From positions 1 through 64,000 of the forward strand of contig JBBRAH010000008.1 in the NCBI GenBank assembly GCA_038206985.1: DNA of 64,000 nt, written 5' to 3'. The notes beneath the pieces are model-generated. The model was not told where the DNA came from and did not search any database. It was given only the letters and a program-made list of their open reading frames with translations. This document shows, in pieces, positions 50,248-58,779 of this stretch (within the stretch, counting starts at the first letter, position 1; each line of letters begins with the position of its first letter). The translations under genes were made by a program, and so were the position numbers. The DNA is from CAXMST01 sp038206985 (GTDB taxonomy: Bacteria; Actinomycetota; Thermoleophilia; Solirubrobacterales; 70-9).

Positions 50248-50338
50248 GCCCCTGATAGCGATGCGGTGATGCTGGTCATCGCCACGACCCTATCGCCGTG
50301 AGGTACGTCTGGCAACCGGTCCGCGTGGCGGGTTGATC

Positions 50339-50344
50339 TAGATT
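50339..50344 (+). promoter_or_regulatory. Predicted -10 hexamer of the fxsA-like gene
   Basis: TAGATT ends 7 bases before the GTG at 50352. Confidence 0.45.
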
Positions 50345-50351
50345 CCGCGGC

Positions 50352-50924
50352 GTGGCGCTGCTTCTCTTCCTCGTCTTCATCGTCCTGCCCCTGGCGGAGC
50401 TCTACGTGATCATCCAGGTGGGGCAGGCGATCGGCATCCTCCCGACCCTCGCCTTGCTGCTGGTCGATGGCATCGTCGGAGCATCGGTCGCGCGCTCGCA
50501 GGGTCGCCTCGCCTGGATGCGGTTCAACGAGGTGCTCGCCTCGGGCCGCGCTCCTGCCCGTGAGGTCGCAGACGGCGCGATGATCATGTTCGGTGGAGCC
50601 CTGTTGCTTTCGCCGGGGTTCCTCACCGACATACTCGGCTTTGCGCTCCTGCTGCCACCCAGCCGTGCGGTCATCCGCAGCGTGATCAAGCGCACCGCCG
50701 CGAAGACACCCACCGGGCGACCCGTCTTCTTCTTCTACGACCGCTTCGGCGGGCAGGGCGGCAGGGGTCCGGGCGCGGGGTCCAACGATGGCGACGGCCC
50801 GGGCGCCCCGCCCCGCCCCGCGCAGCCGCCGCGCAGCGCCGGCTACGACGTCGAGGGCTCCGCCCGCGAGATTCCGGAAGACGAGTCCGAGCTGCCCGCA
50901 GGTGAGGGAGACGATCGCGGATGA
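50352..50924 (+). CDS. fxsA: FxsA-family membrane protein
   Basis: The 190-residue protein has the FxsA domain in its first 120 residues (LLFLVFIVLPLAELYVIIQVG, LLVDGIVGASVARSQGR, DGAMIMFGGALLLSPGFLTDILG) with three or four membrane helices, then a Gly/Pro-rich disordered tail. In E. coli FxsA counteracts phage T7 exclusion by F plasmid; its own role is unclear. It overlaps the next gene by 4 bp (ATGA). Confidence 0.88.
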   Translation: MALLLFLVFIVLPLAELYVIIQVGQAIGILPTLALLLVDGIVGASVARSQGRLAWMRFNEVLASGRAPAREVADGAMIMFGGALLLSPGFLTDILGFALLLPPSRAVIRSVIKRTAAKTPTGRPVFFFYDRFGGQGGRGPGAGSNDGDGPGAPPRPAQPPRSAGYDVEGSAREIPEDESELPAGEGDDRG

Positions 50925-51640
50925 TCGAGCGGCTGATCTCCTTCGCCGCCCCCCCGGCCGAGGGCGCCGGCGCTCCCAGTTACGGGGCGGTGGCACTGCG
51001 CGGCGACACTGCCTGGGCGTTGCTCGCAGACCCCGATCGCACGCGACAGCTGGACGAGGTGGAGGCCGCGCGCGGCGAGGGCACCCTGCGCCTGCAGAGC
51101 GACGATGCCGGTGCGACGATCCTCGGGATCGCCGCCCACGCCACGCCGCTCGGGTTCGAGTCGGACGGCCGCTCGATCTCCGCCCAGGCGATCGGCGTCA
51201 GCGCCGAGCTCCCCGACGGGACCGGCTTCGACGGGCCCGGCGTCTCCTGGGCCTTCGAAGGCGGCGCCGAGGCGCAGGCAATCCGCACGGCCTGGGCACT
51301 GCTCGCCGACGGCTCACTCTTTCTGCTGTTCGCCACCCGGGAGGCCGGCGTCGCCGAGCACGCGAGCGAGAGCATCGGCACGGCACGGATCTCCAAGGAC
51401 GGGGCCGTCCAGGGCTGGGCGGAGCCGCTGCTGTCAACCGAGTACGACGCCGCCGGCGACCACGTACGCGCGACGCTCGAGCTCTGGGGTGAGGAGGAGG
51501 GAGCGCTGCCGGACCGCGGTGCGGGCACCCGGTTGCTCGGCGGGCGGGTCGGCTCCGGCCTCGAGCTCGCCGGCGCCTGCTTCGAGTGGCGCCTGGCGGG
51601 CAGCCGCGGAATCGGCGCCTACGAGATCATCACCGCCTGA
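50921..51640 (+). CDS. Conserved hypothetical protein
   Basis: The 239-residue product has no signal peptide or membrane helix and shows alternating beta-strand-like segments (GVSWAFEGGAEAQAIRTAWALL, DGSLFLLFATREAG, ACFEWRLAGSRGIGAYEII). I do not recognise a family. It is coupled to fxsA upstream and shares one base with the HAD gene downstream, so the three form an operon. Regular codon use supports it as a real gene. Confidence 0.7.
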   Translation: MIERLISFAAPPAEGAGAPSYGAVALRGDTAWALLADPDRTRQLDEVEAARGEGTLRLQSDDAGATILGIAAHATPLGFESDGRSISAQAIGVSAELPDGTGFDGPGVSWAFEGGAEAQAIRTAWALLADGSLFLLFATREAGVAEHASESIGTARISKDGAVQGWAEPLLSTEYDAAGDHVRATLELWGEEEGALPDRGAGTRLLGGRVGSGLELAGACFEWRLAGSRGIGAYEIITA

Positions 51641-52317
51641 TGAGCGCCGAAGACAGCCCCACAAAGCCGATCCGCGCCGTGGTCTCGGACTTCGGCGGTG
51701 TGCTCACCTCGCCGCTGATTCGCGCCTTCGCCTCCTACCAGGACCAGACGGGCATCTCTCCCGAGCAGCTCGGGGCCGCGATGGCCTCCGGCGCCGCAGA
51801 GCTCGACGGCGCCAACCCCCTGTTCGAGCTCGAGTGCGGACGAATCACCGAGGGGCGCTTTATCGATCTGCTCCGCGTCCACCTCGAGCCGCTGCTCGGC
51901 CACCGGCCCGAGATGCACCGCTTCAGCGAGCTCTACTTCGAGGCGCTCGATCCGAACGAGCCGATGATCGAGCTGATGGCTGAGCTCAAGCAGCGCGGCT
52001 ACCGAATGGCGATGCTGACCAACAACGTGCGTGAATGGGAGCCGCTTTGGCGCCCCTTCCTGCCGGTCGATGAGATCTTTGAGACGGTGGTCGACTCCGG
52101 CTTCGTCGGCATGCGCAAGCCGGACCCGGAGATCTACGAGCTGACCGTCTCGCGCCTGGACGGGATCGCGGCCGAGGAGTGTTTGTTCGTCGATGACATG
52201 GAGGTCAACTGCGAGGCAGCCAGGGCCCTCGGTCTGCGGGCCGTGCAGTTCACCGACAACGCGGCGACGATCGCCGACGTCGAGTCGGCGCTGGCAACGG
52301 ATACGCTGCCTGCGTGA
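51640..52317 (+). CDS. HAD-superfamily hydrolase
   Basis: The 225-residue protein has HAD motif I VVSDFGGVL (nucleophile Asp, with the second Asp replaced by Gly), motif II LTNN, motif III lysine in MRKPDPEIY and motif IV FVDDMEVNC. It falls in the YihX-like group that includes haloacid dehalogenase-like and epoxide-hydrolase N-terminal phosphatase domains. The missing second Asp means phosphatase activity is uncertain. ATG 51640 shares a base with the previous stop, and its own stop overlaps the GNAT start. Confidence 0.85.
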   Translation: MSAEDSPTKPIRAVVSDFGGVLTSPLIRAFASYQDQTGISPEQLGAAMASGAAELDGANPLFELECGRITEGRFIDLLRVHLEPLLGHRPEMHRFSELYFEALDPNEPMIELMAELKQRGYRMAMLTNNVREWEPLWRPFLPVDEIFETVVDSGFVGMRKPDPEIYELTVSRLDGIAAEECLFVDDMEVNCEAARALGLRAVQFTDNAATIADVESALATDTLPA

Positions 52318-53456
52318 GCGGAGCCACACAATCGGCAGTGCGGATCAGCGCCGTCGTGGGGCGGCGCGAGCTGCGTGACTTCATCCTGCTGCCGTTCCGC
52401 CTCTACCAGGGGGTCGAGCAGTGGGTGCCGCCGCTGATCAGCGAGCGCAAGCGGCACCTCGACCGGCGCCGCAACCCGTTCTTCGAGCACGCCGAGGCCG
52501 AGTACTTCCTGGCCCGCCGCGGGGATCGGATCGTGGGCCGGATCAGCGCCCAGATAGATCAGCGCTTCAACGAGTTCCAGGACAACGACTGGGGAATGTT
52601 CGGGTTCTTCGAGTGCGAGGACGATCAGGAGGCCGCCTGCGCCCTCGTTGACTCCGCGCGCGGCTGGCTGCGCGAACGCGGTCGCGACCACATGATCGGG
52701 CCGCTCGACTTCTCCACCAACCACGAGTGCGGGCTGCTGGTAGAGGGCCACGAGCTGCGCCCACAGATCCTCGAGAACTGGCACCACCCCTACTACGCCG
52801 ACCTGCTGGTGGGCTGCGGTCTCGAGAAGGAGATGGATCTCTATAAGTGGAGCCTGCACGTGACCGGCCGCGACGAGGTGATGCCGATCATCTTCGATCT
52901 CGCCGAGAAGCTAGAGCCCGAGCACGGGATCACGATCCGCGGTATGCGCCGTCGCGACATGACCAATGAGATCAGCCGCTTCATGGAGATCTACAACGCT
53001 GCCTGGGAGCGCAACTGGGGCTTCGTGCCGCTGACCAACTCCGAGATCGAGCACTACGCCGCCGAGATGAAGCCCGTGCTCGACGAGAACTGGGCGATGG
53101 TCGCCGAGACCGCCGAGGGCGAGACGGTCGGCGTGGCGCTGACGCTCCCCGACTACAACCAGGTGCTCAAGGGACTCGCCGGTCGGCTGCTGCCCTTCGG
53201 CTGGCTCAAGGCGCTGCGACTGAAGAACAAGATCGACACGGTGCGCGTCTTCGCGCTCGGGGTCAAGCCCGAGTACCAGCACACCGGCGTGGCGGCGGCC
53301 CTCTATGCCCGCCACTACGACATGGCGGAGTCGACGCCCCAGCACGGCGGCGAAACCGGCTGGATCCTCGAGGTCAACAAGCCGATGAACAAGGCGATGG
53401 AGGCGATGGGCGGCGAGATCGTCAAGCGCTTCCGGGTCTACGGCGAGGATCTCTAG
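52314..53456 (+). CDS. GNAT-fold N-acetyltransferase-like protein
   Basis: The 380-residue protein contains a C-terminal GNAT-like fold (VFALGVKPEYQHTGVAAALYARHYDMA, with a degenerate acetyl-CoA loop) and an N-terminal half of the same style (RISAQIDQRFNEFQDNDWGMFGFFEC), so it may be a tandem GNAT. Such proteins are widespread and mostly uncharacterised. It overlaps the HAD gene by 4 bp. Its substrate is unknown. Confidence 0.78.
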   Translation: MSGATQSAVRISAVVGRRELRDFILLPFRLYQGVEQWVPPLISERKRHLDRRRNPFFEHAEAEYFLARRGDRIVGRISAQIDQRFNEFQDNDWGMFGFFECEDDQEAACALVDSARGWLRERGRDHMIGPLDFSTNHECGLLVEGHELRPQILENWHHPYYADLLVGCGLEKEMDLYKWSLHVTGRDEVMPIIFDLAEKLEPEHGITIRGMRRRDMTNEISRFMEIYNAAWERNWGFVPLTNSEIEHYAAEMKPVLDENWAMVAETAEGETVGVALTLPDYNQVLKGLAGRLLPFGWLKALRLKNKIDTVRVFALGVKPEYQHTGVAAALYARHYDMAESTPQHGGETGWILEVNKPMNKAMEAMGGEIVKRFRVYGEDL

Positions 53457-53484
53457 GCCCTCGGAGACGGCAGGCGCCCGCCGC

Positions 53485-53994
53485 ATGCCGATCGATGACC
53501 TCATCCGTCCGGGCCTGCGCGTCGTCTTCTGCGGCACCGCCCTGGGCGCGGCCTCCGAGCGTCGCCGGGCCTACTACGCGGGGCCCGGCAACAAGTTCTG
53601 GCCGACGCTACATGCCGTCGGTCTGACGCCTCGGCCGCTCGCTCCCGAGGAGTACCCGAAGGTGCTCGACTACGGGATCGGGCTCACCGACCTCTGCAAA
53701 ACGAGGTCCGGCTCCGACCGCGAGATCGGTCGCGACGGATACGACCCCGAGCGCTTGCGGGCCCAGATGGAGAAGTACCGGCCGGTCTGGCTCGCCTTCA
53801 CGAGCAAGCGCGCCGCCGGGGAGGCGTTGGGAGTCCAGCGGGTTGCTTACGGGCCGTTGCTGGAGCCGTTCGGCGGTGTCTCTACGTTCGTCCTGCCCTC
53901 CCCCTCCGGCGCCGCAAACGGCTACTGGGAGATCGGCCCCTGGCAGGCGCTCGCGGTGCTGCTCGAGGGGGAGGACTTCACGCAGGGGTCCTGA
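53485..53994 (+). CDS. mug: Mismatch-specific DNA glycosylase (Mug/TDG family)
   Basis: The 169-residue protein is a uracil-DNA-glycosylase-fold enzyme: VVFCGTALGAAS, the active-site GPGNKFWPTLH and the C-terminal LPSPSGAANGYW. Mug/TDG enzymes remove uracil or thymine from G:U and G:T mismatches and ethenocytosine. Length matches E. coli Mug. It follows the GNAT gene by 28 bp and lies 18 bp before the DegV gene, which has its own -10 box. Confidence 0.92.
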   Translation: MPIDDLIRPGLRVVFCGTALGAASERRRAYYAGPGNKFWPTLHAVGLTPRPLAPEEYPKVLDYGIGLTDLCKTRSGSDREIGRDGYDPERLRAQMEKYRPVWLAFTSKRAAGEALGVQRVAYGPLLEPFGGVSTFVLPSPSGAANGYWEIGPWQALAVLLEGEDFTQGS

Positions 53995-53999
53995 GGGCG

Positions 54000-54005
54000 T
54001 ATTTT
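54000..54005 (+). promoter_or_regulatory. Predicted -10 hexamer of the degV gene
   Basis: TATTTT ends 7 bases before the GTG at 54013 and is the most AT-rich of the boxes found. Confidence 0.5.
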
Positions 54006-54012
54006 TCACCGC

Positions 54013-54912
54013 GTGAGCACTGCGACCGCTACATCGGACCCGAACACGGAGCATGGGAGCAAGCGTCCCGTGCTCGTAGTCACCGACACAACGACCTACG
54101 TGCCGGATGAGCAGCTCGACCAGCTCGGGGTCGCGCGGGTCAGCCTCTACGTCGGCTGGGACGGCGAGATGCTGCGCGAGGACTCCTACACCGACCTCGA
54201 CGCCTTCTACGCGAAGCTGAAGGCCTCGGAGAACCTGCCGACGACCTCCCAGCCCTCGGTCGGGGACTTCGAGGCCGATTACCGGCCGGCGGCGCTTTCG
54301 GGTCACGACATCGTCTCGATCCACATCGCCGGCGGAATCTCCGGAACCTGTGAGAGCGCTCGCAAGGCCGCGAGTTCGGTCGCGGCCGAGGCGCCCGGCT
54401 CGCGGATCGAGGTCGTGGATGGGCAGACGGGCGCCGGCGGGCTCGGCTGCCTGGTGATCGCCGCAGCCGATGCCGCCCGCGCCGGCGGCGGGACCGACGA
54501 GGTCCTCGCTGCGATCGAGCGCGCTCGTGAGCAGCTCGACATCTGGTTCTGTCTCGACACCCTCGAGTACCTGCGGCGCGGCGGTCGCATCGGGGCCGCT
54601 CAGGCGCTGCTCGGGTCCGCCCTCTCGATCAAGCCGATCCTCACCTTCGGAACCGAGATCACCCCGGTCGGTCGGGTGCGCACCCGGAGCAAGGCGCTGG
54701 CCCGGATGGAGGCCTACCTCGATGAACTGCACGAGCGCGGCGCCACCGACTGGGTCGTCCAGCACGCGCAGGCCACCGAGAGCGCCGAGCACCTCGTCGC
54801 TCGCGGCACCGAGCTCTTCGGCACCCCTCCCCTGTTCTGCACCCAGGTCGGTCCCGTTCTGGGCACCCACCTCGGCTCGGGCATGCTCGTCGGCGGCATG
54901 ACCCGGGGCTGA
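54013..54912 (+). CDS. DegV-family fatty-acid-binding protein
   Basis: The 299-residue protein starts its fold at VLVVTDTTTYVPDEQ and shows TTSQPSVGDFEADY, SIHIAGGISGTCESA, the DTLEYLRRGGRIG segment and LSIKPILTF, all DegV hallmarks. In Firmicutes the homologue FakB presents a fatty acid to the kinase FakA; no FakA is visible here, so the partner is unknown. GTG at 54013 fits a leaderless start. Confidence 0.92.
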   Translation: MSTATATSDPNTEHGSKRPVLVVTDTTTYVPDEQLDQLGVARVSLYVGWDGEMLREDSYTDLDAFYAKLKASENLPTTSQPSVGDFEADYRPAALSGHDIVSIHIAGGISGTCESARKAASSVAAEAPGSRIEVVDGQTGAGGLGCLVIAAADAARAGGGTDEVLAAIERAREQLDIWFCLDTLEYLRRGGRIGAAQALLGSALSIKPILTFGTEITPVGRVRTRSKALARMEAYLDELHERGATDWVVQHAQATESAEHLVARGTELFGTPPLFCTQVGPVLGTHLGSGMLVGGMTRG

Positions 54913-54948
54913 CCCCGCCCGGTTTGTCCGACTGCCCACCACCACCGC

Positions 54949-54954
54949 TAGTCT
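54949..54954 (+). promoter_or_regulatory. Predicted -10 hexamer of the gene at 54961
   Basis: TAGTCT ends 6 bases before the ATG at 54961. Confidence 0.45.
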
Positions 54955-54960
54955 CGGAGC

Positions 54961-55398
54961 ATGACGTCGTCAGAGTCCAGCGGTCAGGAGATGGTGGTCA
55001 TCTGGCAACTCAGCGATGACCCCGACGCCCTCCACGCCCTGCAGGCAATGCCTGGACTCTCGGCGAACGTGGGTGGATTGATGCCCGCGACCACAGGCCC
55101 TCCAGTCGGCTCGCCGGACTGGTGGGACGCCATCGAGGCAAACTCCGGCGTTGCCTCCCTGGTGGGCGTCATCGACAGGGTCAAGCCGCGAGCTGGAGCC
55201 CACGGACATTTTGAGGCGCTGGCCGCCGACGGCAGCTCGTTCCGGGGCCCCTGCCTGGGCGGCTCGGATCGCTACTGGGAGGGCTCCCGGATCGAGCTGA
55301 TGCGCTCCTTCCCGCCTCCGGGATTCGTTCCGAGCGGACGCCTGGACGCAGACGGAGGCCTGGTGACCGAGATCTGGGTCGAGCCCGACGACTCCTAG
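54961..55398 (+). CDS. Hypothetical protein
   Basis: The 145-residue product has no signal peptide or membrane helix. Its sequence (VVIWQLSDDPDALHALQAM, GSSFRGPCLGGSDRYWEGS, SGRLDADGGLVTEIWVEPD) does not recall a known family. A leaderless -10 box and a clean stop support it as a gene. Its C-terminal half suggests a small beta-rich fold. It is followed by the convergent region holding the tandem repeats and the IS element. Confidence 0.62.
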   Translation: MTSSESSGQEMVVIWQLSDDPDALHALQAMPGLSANVGGLMPATTGPPVGSPDWWDAIEANSGVASLVGVIDRVKPRAGAHGHFEALAADGSSFRGPCLGGSDRYWEGSRIELMRSFPPPGFVPSGRLDADGGLVTEIWVEPDDS

Positions 55399-55595
55399 CT
55401 GCGCCCGTTAGGCGGCGAAACGGTTTCGCGCAGGAACACACTGGCGCTTCACTGCGGATAGCCGACCGTATAGGTCAGTAGAACGCGGCAGAGTTCTCCG
55501 GTTAGCCGTTTTCTGGCCGCCGGATTGCCGGTCGTCCCCGTCGAGGCCGAACCGTGCCCGGCCCGTGGATCTGATGCGCCCTCCCAGCCCGTCAG
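55399..55595. other. Non-coding stretch before the tandem repeats
   Basis: No convincing gene is seen. The tail of this stretch (CTCCCAGCC at 55581) pairs perfectly with GGCTGGGAG at 55608 inside repeat 1, forming a 9-bp stem around the repeat start. Confidence 0.45.
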
Positions 55596-55703
55596 CGAAT
55601 CTCGCGAGGCTGGGAGCGTGGCTGGCAAGGAAGAGGCCCGCGAAGTGTGCGAATGCACATGAGCGGGCCGATGACACAGCCAGGCGCGCTCGGTGGCCGC
55701 GAG
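55596..55703. repeat. Tandem stem-loop repeat, copy 1 (108 bp)
   Basis: This unit contains a hairpin with arms GCCCGC (55636) and GCGGGC (55662) enclosing GTGTGC-GAAT-GCACAT. The next 108 bp repeat it with paired changes in both stems, which points to a conserved DNA or RNA structure rather than a coding repeat. It lies between two convergent genes. Confidence 0.72.
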
Positions 55704-55792
55704 AGAATCTCGCGAGGCTGGGAGTGTCGAGACCAAGGAAGAGGCCGGCGCGGTGTGCTCCAGCACACAAGCCGGCCGATGACGCAGGTATC
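55704..55792. repeat. Tandem stem-loop repeat, copy 2, split by the IS element
   Basis: Copy 2 has arms GCCGGC on both sides and an inner GTGTGCT-CC-AGCACAC, compensating the changes relative to copy 1. The unit is interrupted after GTATC at 55792 by the IS21-family element. Its last 19 bp resume at 58144-58162, ending one base before the stop codon of the next gene. Joined, it is also 108 bp. Confidence 0.75.
55788..55792. repeat. Target-site duplication, left copy (GTATC)
   Basis: GTATC immediately before the IS left end is repeated at 58139-58143 just after its right end, a 5-bp duplication within the IS21 range. Confidence 0.85.
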
Positions 55793-56036
55793 TGTCAAGG
55801 CCGGTTGAAAAGTGCCCCACTTCTGCCGGTTGAAAAGTGCCCCGCCCCAGATGGGGTAGTTGTTGGCAGCGCCGGTTGAAAAGTCACCCCCCCCCTGGAG
55901 CGACCAGGAACCGAAAAGTGCACCACCCGTGACGGGTAGTCCCACCTGCGTAGCTGAGCCGTAGGCGAAGCGCAGCAGGTGGGAGCGCCGGGTCGGCGCC
56001 GGTTGAAAACTGGTCCACCCTGGAGGGGGAACGGCG

Positions 56037-56798
56037 TCAGTCCCCTCGCGGCTCAGGCCGGCCCAGGTCCTTGTCACGCAGCCGGTAGCTGTCGCCCTTG
56101 AGGCCGAGGATCTCGGCGTGGTGAACGAGCCGGTCGATCATCGCCGCCGCGGTGACCTCATCGCCGAAGATCTCACCCCAGGCCGAGAAGGGCTTGTTCG
56201 AGGTGACGATCATCGAGGCCCGCTCATAGCGAGCACTGACCAGGCTGAACATCAGGTTCGCGGCCTCGGGGTCGAAGGGGATGTAGCCAACTTCATCGAC
56301 GACGAGCAGCGGGATCCGGCCGAGGCGGACCAGCTCTTCCTCGAGCTCGCCTTGGCGCTTGGCGTCGCCGAGGCGGGCGACCCACTCGGTCGCGGTGGCG
56401 AAGGCGACCCGTTGGCCTGCGAGGCAGGCCCTGATCCCGATCGCGGTTGCGAGATGTGATTTGCCTGTCCCCGGCGGGCCCAGCATCACGACGTTTTCGT
56501 TGCCGTGCAGGAAGTCGAGCTGACCGAGGTGCTCGACCACGGTCTTCTTCACCGAGCGCTGAAAGCCGAAGTCGAACTCCTCCAGCGTCTTGCGAGCGGG
56601 GAAGTGGGCGGCCTTGATCCGGTTCTCGCCGCCGTGGGATTCTCGGGCGGAGACCTCGGTTGAGAGCAGCGCCTCAGCGAAGCGCTCGAAGGACCACTCC
56701 TCCTCGCGAGCCCGATCGGCGAGCTTCGGCAGGGCCCGGGCCGCGGCCGGGGTCTTGAGGCTGCGGAACAGGTGGCTGAGCTCGGAGGTCTTGCTCAT
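56037..56798 (-). CDS. istB: IstB-type transposition helper ATPase
   Basis: The 253-residue protein is the IS21 helper with Walker A GPPGTGKSHLA near residue 108, Walker B LLVVDEVGYIPFD and sensor region IVTSNKPFSAWGEIFGD. It loads or activates the IstA transposase at the target. Its ATG overlaps the istA stop by 4 bp. No truncation or frameshift is visible. Confidence 0.95.
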   Translation of the reverse strand: MSKTSELSHLFRSLKTPAAARALPKLADRAREEEWSFERFAEALLSTEVSARESHGGENRIKAAHFPARKTLEEFDFGFQRSVKKTVVEHLGQLDFLHGNENVVMLGPPGTGKSHLATAIGIRACLAGQRVAFATATEWVARLGDAKRQGELEEELVRLGRIPLLVVDEVGYIPFDPEAANLMFSLVSARYERASMIVTSNKPFSAWGEIFGDEVTAAAMIDRLVHHAEILGLKGDSYRLRDKDLGRPEPRGD

Positions 56799-58009
56799 GC
56801 CGGGATCAGGGCGTCGTAGCGGGCCAGAGGGCGGGTCTCGACCTCAGGATTACGCGGGCTCGGGTGCTTGCGCTCGCCGCGCAGCTCGTCGAGGGCTTTC
56901 TGGTGGACTGGATCGGTGAAGGTGAGCCCGCCGGCAAAGACGCGGCGGTGGGTGGCGATCACCTCGCCGGAGTCGAGGCTGACCGCGATGATCGCCCGCT
57001 GGCCGGCGCGGATCTCGACCCGGCGACCGACCAGGTGCGGGTCCAGGGAGTAGTCGTTTCGGTCAAAGCGGAAGTAGGGCTGGGGCGGGACCCGCAGGGT
57101 GAGGCGCGTCTCGGTGCGGGGCATCCGGGTGGGCAGAGGGCGCATGCTCTTGCGTTCCTCGACCAAGCGCTCGGCCGGAACCGCGCGGATGCCCTGGTGT
57201 GTTCTCGGGTTCGCCCGCTCTGCGACCCAGCGGTCGAGCTGGGCCTGGTAGTCCTCGACTCCGGCGAACGTGCGCGCCGGCTCGAAGCTCGAGCGGATGA
57301 AGCGGTGCGCGCGCTCCAGCAATCCCTTGGCCTGGCAGTCGCGGGGATCGAGGATGATCCAGCCTGCTGGCAGAGCCCCGCAGAAGGCCGCCAGCTCATC
57401 GGTGGGCTGGCCGCCGCCGCGGTGCATCGCCGCCTCGCGGTCCCAGACCAGGGTCTCGGGCAGGGCGCCGAAGGAGGCCAGGCAGCGGCGCATGCCCCAG
57501 AGGATGTTGGGGGCGGTCTTGGAGAAGATCAGGGCGGCGCTGATCGCCCGCGAGTAGCCGAGCGCCGCGGTCACCAGCCAGCCCCGCCTCGTCTGGCCCC
57601 AGCCGACCGGGATCTCGTTGCTTGGCTCGAAGAGGTCGAACTGGCAGAGCTCGCCGGGGGCGTAGGTGGTGCGCTGGAAAGTTCGCGGTGGAGCGTGAAT
57701 CGGGCGGACCTCGCGGATGTAGTCGTCGGCGATCGTCTTGGCGCCGGCGTAGCCGAGCTCGGTAATCAGCTCACGGATCCGCATCGAGGGGATCTCGGCG
57801 TCCTTCTTCAACAGGCGGTTGATCTCGTCCTTGAAGGGCTCGAGCTTCGACGGCTTCGGCGGGCGGGAGTAGCTCGGCGGCTCATCGCTTTGCAGCGCCC
57901 GGCGGATCGTCTTTCGGTGCAGTCCGGTGCGGCGCTGGATCTCTCTTTGCGAGAGTTTGTCGACCTCCGCCATCCGTCTGATCTCGGCCCACTGCTGCAC
58001 TCCAACCAC
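56795..58009 (-). CDS. istA: IstA-type DDE transposase of IS21 family
   Basis: The 404-residue protein has an N-terminal helix-turn-helix (LSQREIQRRTGLHRKTIRRAL) and an rve-type DDE core with aspartates in CQFDLFEP and LVWDREAA and the glutamate in GLLERAHRF, followed by a Mu-transposase-like beta barrel. It cuts and joins the element ends. It is intact and coupled to istB. Confidence 0.95.
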   Translation of the reverse strand: MVGVQQWAEIRRMAEVDKLSQREIQRRTGLHRKTIRRALQSDEPPSYSRPPKPSKLEPFKDEINRLLKKDAEIPSMRIRELITELGYAGAKTIADDYIREVRPIHAPPRTFQRTTYAPGELCQFDLFEPSNEIPVGWGQTRRGWLVTAALGYSRAISAALIFSKTAPNILWGMRRCLASFGALPETLVWDREAAMHRGGGQPTDELAAFCGALPAGWIILDPRDCQAKGLLERAHRFIRSSFEPARTFAGVEDYQAQLDRWVAERANPRTHQGIRAVPAERLVEERKSMRPLPTRMPRTETRLTLRVPPQPYFRFDRNDYSLDPHLVGRRVEIRAGQRAIIAVSLDSGEVIATHRRVFAGGLTFTDPVHQKALDELRGERKHPSPRNPEVETRPLARYDALIPA

Positions 58010-58138
58010 CTGTCTTCCTCCTGGCTTCGATCGCGATGACCAAGCCAGGGTGTGAGCCCCGCCGGACGATCTCCGGTCCGCCGGGGTGGGGCACTATTGG
58101 ACCGGCGCAGGTGGGTCAGTATTCAGGCGGCGTCTACA

Positions 58139-58143
58139 GTATC
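58139..58143. repeat. Target-site duplication, right copy (GTATC)
   Basis: This matches 55788-55792 and marks the right boundary of the IS21-family element. Confidence 0.85.
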
Positions 58144-58163
58144 GGCGCTCGGTGGCCGCGAGA

Positions 58164-58619
58164 TCAGTTGTCGGAGCCGATGCGGTCCCAGAGGTAGAGC
58201 TCCATCGCCTCGGCGGCGAGCTCCGTCTTGCGCTCCTCTGAGAGCCATTCGAGGACCGTCTCAAGGGCGCGCTCCTCTGTGACGCCGCGGTCCACGGCCT
58301 CTTCACCGCGGAAGCCGGCGGCCAGCTTGAGGGCCTCGCGGCGGTGCTCGCCGAGGCCGCCGAACGAGCCGATCAGGAAGTCGCGGTTGGGCAGCGGGTG
58401 GCCGACGTCCATCGACGCGTGCCAAGCGGCGAGCATCGAGAGGTCGTGCTCGTCGAGCTCGGAGATCGCCTTGGCGTAGTGAGCGTCGAGCTCGTCGTCG
58501 GGGATCTCGTCGACCCAGGCGCGCACCGCCTCTCCGAGGAGCTGGCGGCGGGCCTCGCGACCAACGGAATCCGCAACGACGCGGATGGCATCGGCTGGAT
58601 CTATGAAGCAGAGCGGCAC
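58164..58619 (-). CDS. Hypothetical helical protein
   Basis: The 151-residue product is mostly helical and acidic (DAIRVVADSVGREARRQLLGEA, WVDEIPDDELDAHYAKAISELDEHD, EERKTELAAEAMELYLWDRIG). No family is recognised. GTG at 58619, with GAGGAG 12 bases upstream, is the likely start, since the long upstream frame is the reverse of the nuclease gene. Its stop lies one base after the end of tandem repeat 2, so the repeats form its 3' flank. Confidence 0.65.
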   Translation of the reverse strand: MPLCFIDPADAIRVVADSVGREARRQLLGEAVRAWVDEIPDDELDAHYAKAISELDEHDLSMLAAWHASMDVGHPLPNRDFLIGSFGGLGEHRREALKLAAGFRGEEAVDRGVTEERALETVLEWLSEERKTELAAEAMELYLWDRIGSDN

Positions 58620-58766
58620 GGTGCGTTTGGCTCCTCGGGTCGGTGGACGCTGTGAGAAGCAAGATAGGGACGGCTCCCGACGGTAAAACCGCGCAGAGGA
58701 ATGCGCTCTGAGCGGGATTCCGGCGGGCTCGGGGGCCGCGTCAGGGGAGGCGCCCGCAGCGCGACC

Positions 58767-58772
58767 TATGCT
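58767..58772 (+). promoter_or_regulatory. Predicted -10 hexamer of the nuclease-helicase operon
   Basis: TATGCT ends 7 bases before the ATG at 58780, which opens a short leader frame rather than the nuclease gene itself. Confidence 0.4.
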
Positions 58773-58779
58773 CGGCGTG

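Larger units (their letters stand above)
55793..58138. mobile_element. Complete IS21-family insertion sequence (2346 bp)
   Basis: The element starts TGTCAAGGCC and ends CGTCTACA, is flanked by GTATC on both sides and carries intact istA and istB genes on the minus strand. Several copies of a transposase-site repeat, GCCGGTTGAAAAGTGCCCC or close variants, lie in the left end (about 55799, 55825, 55871, 55909 and 55997). One inverted copy (GGGGCACTATTGGACCGGC) lies at 58089 in the right end. Multiple terminal repeats are characteristic of IS21. It looks recently inserted. Confidence 0.92.

Noticed and set aside
55799..56020. Five spaced repeats suggestive of a CRISPR array
   Set aside because: The repeats are about 20 bp, irregularly spaced and variable, and lie inside the IS21-family left end with an inverted copy at the right end. 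They are transposase binding sites.
55592..56077. Minus-strand frame with repeated CVIG..QPREI segments
   Set aside because: All frames are repeated because the DNA is. The paired stem changes favour a structural repeat, and the frame is broken by the IS boundary.
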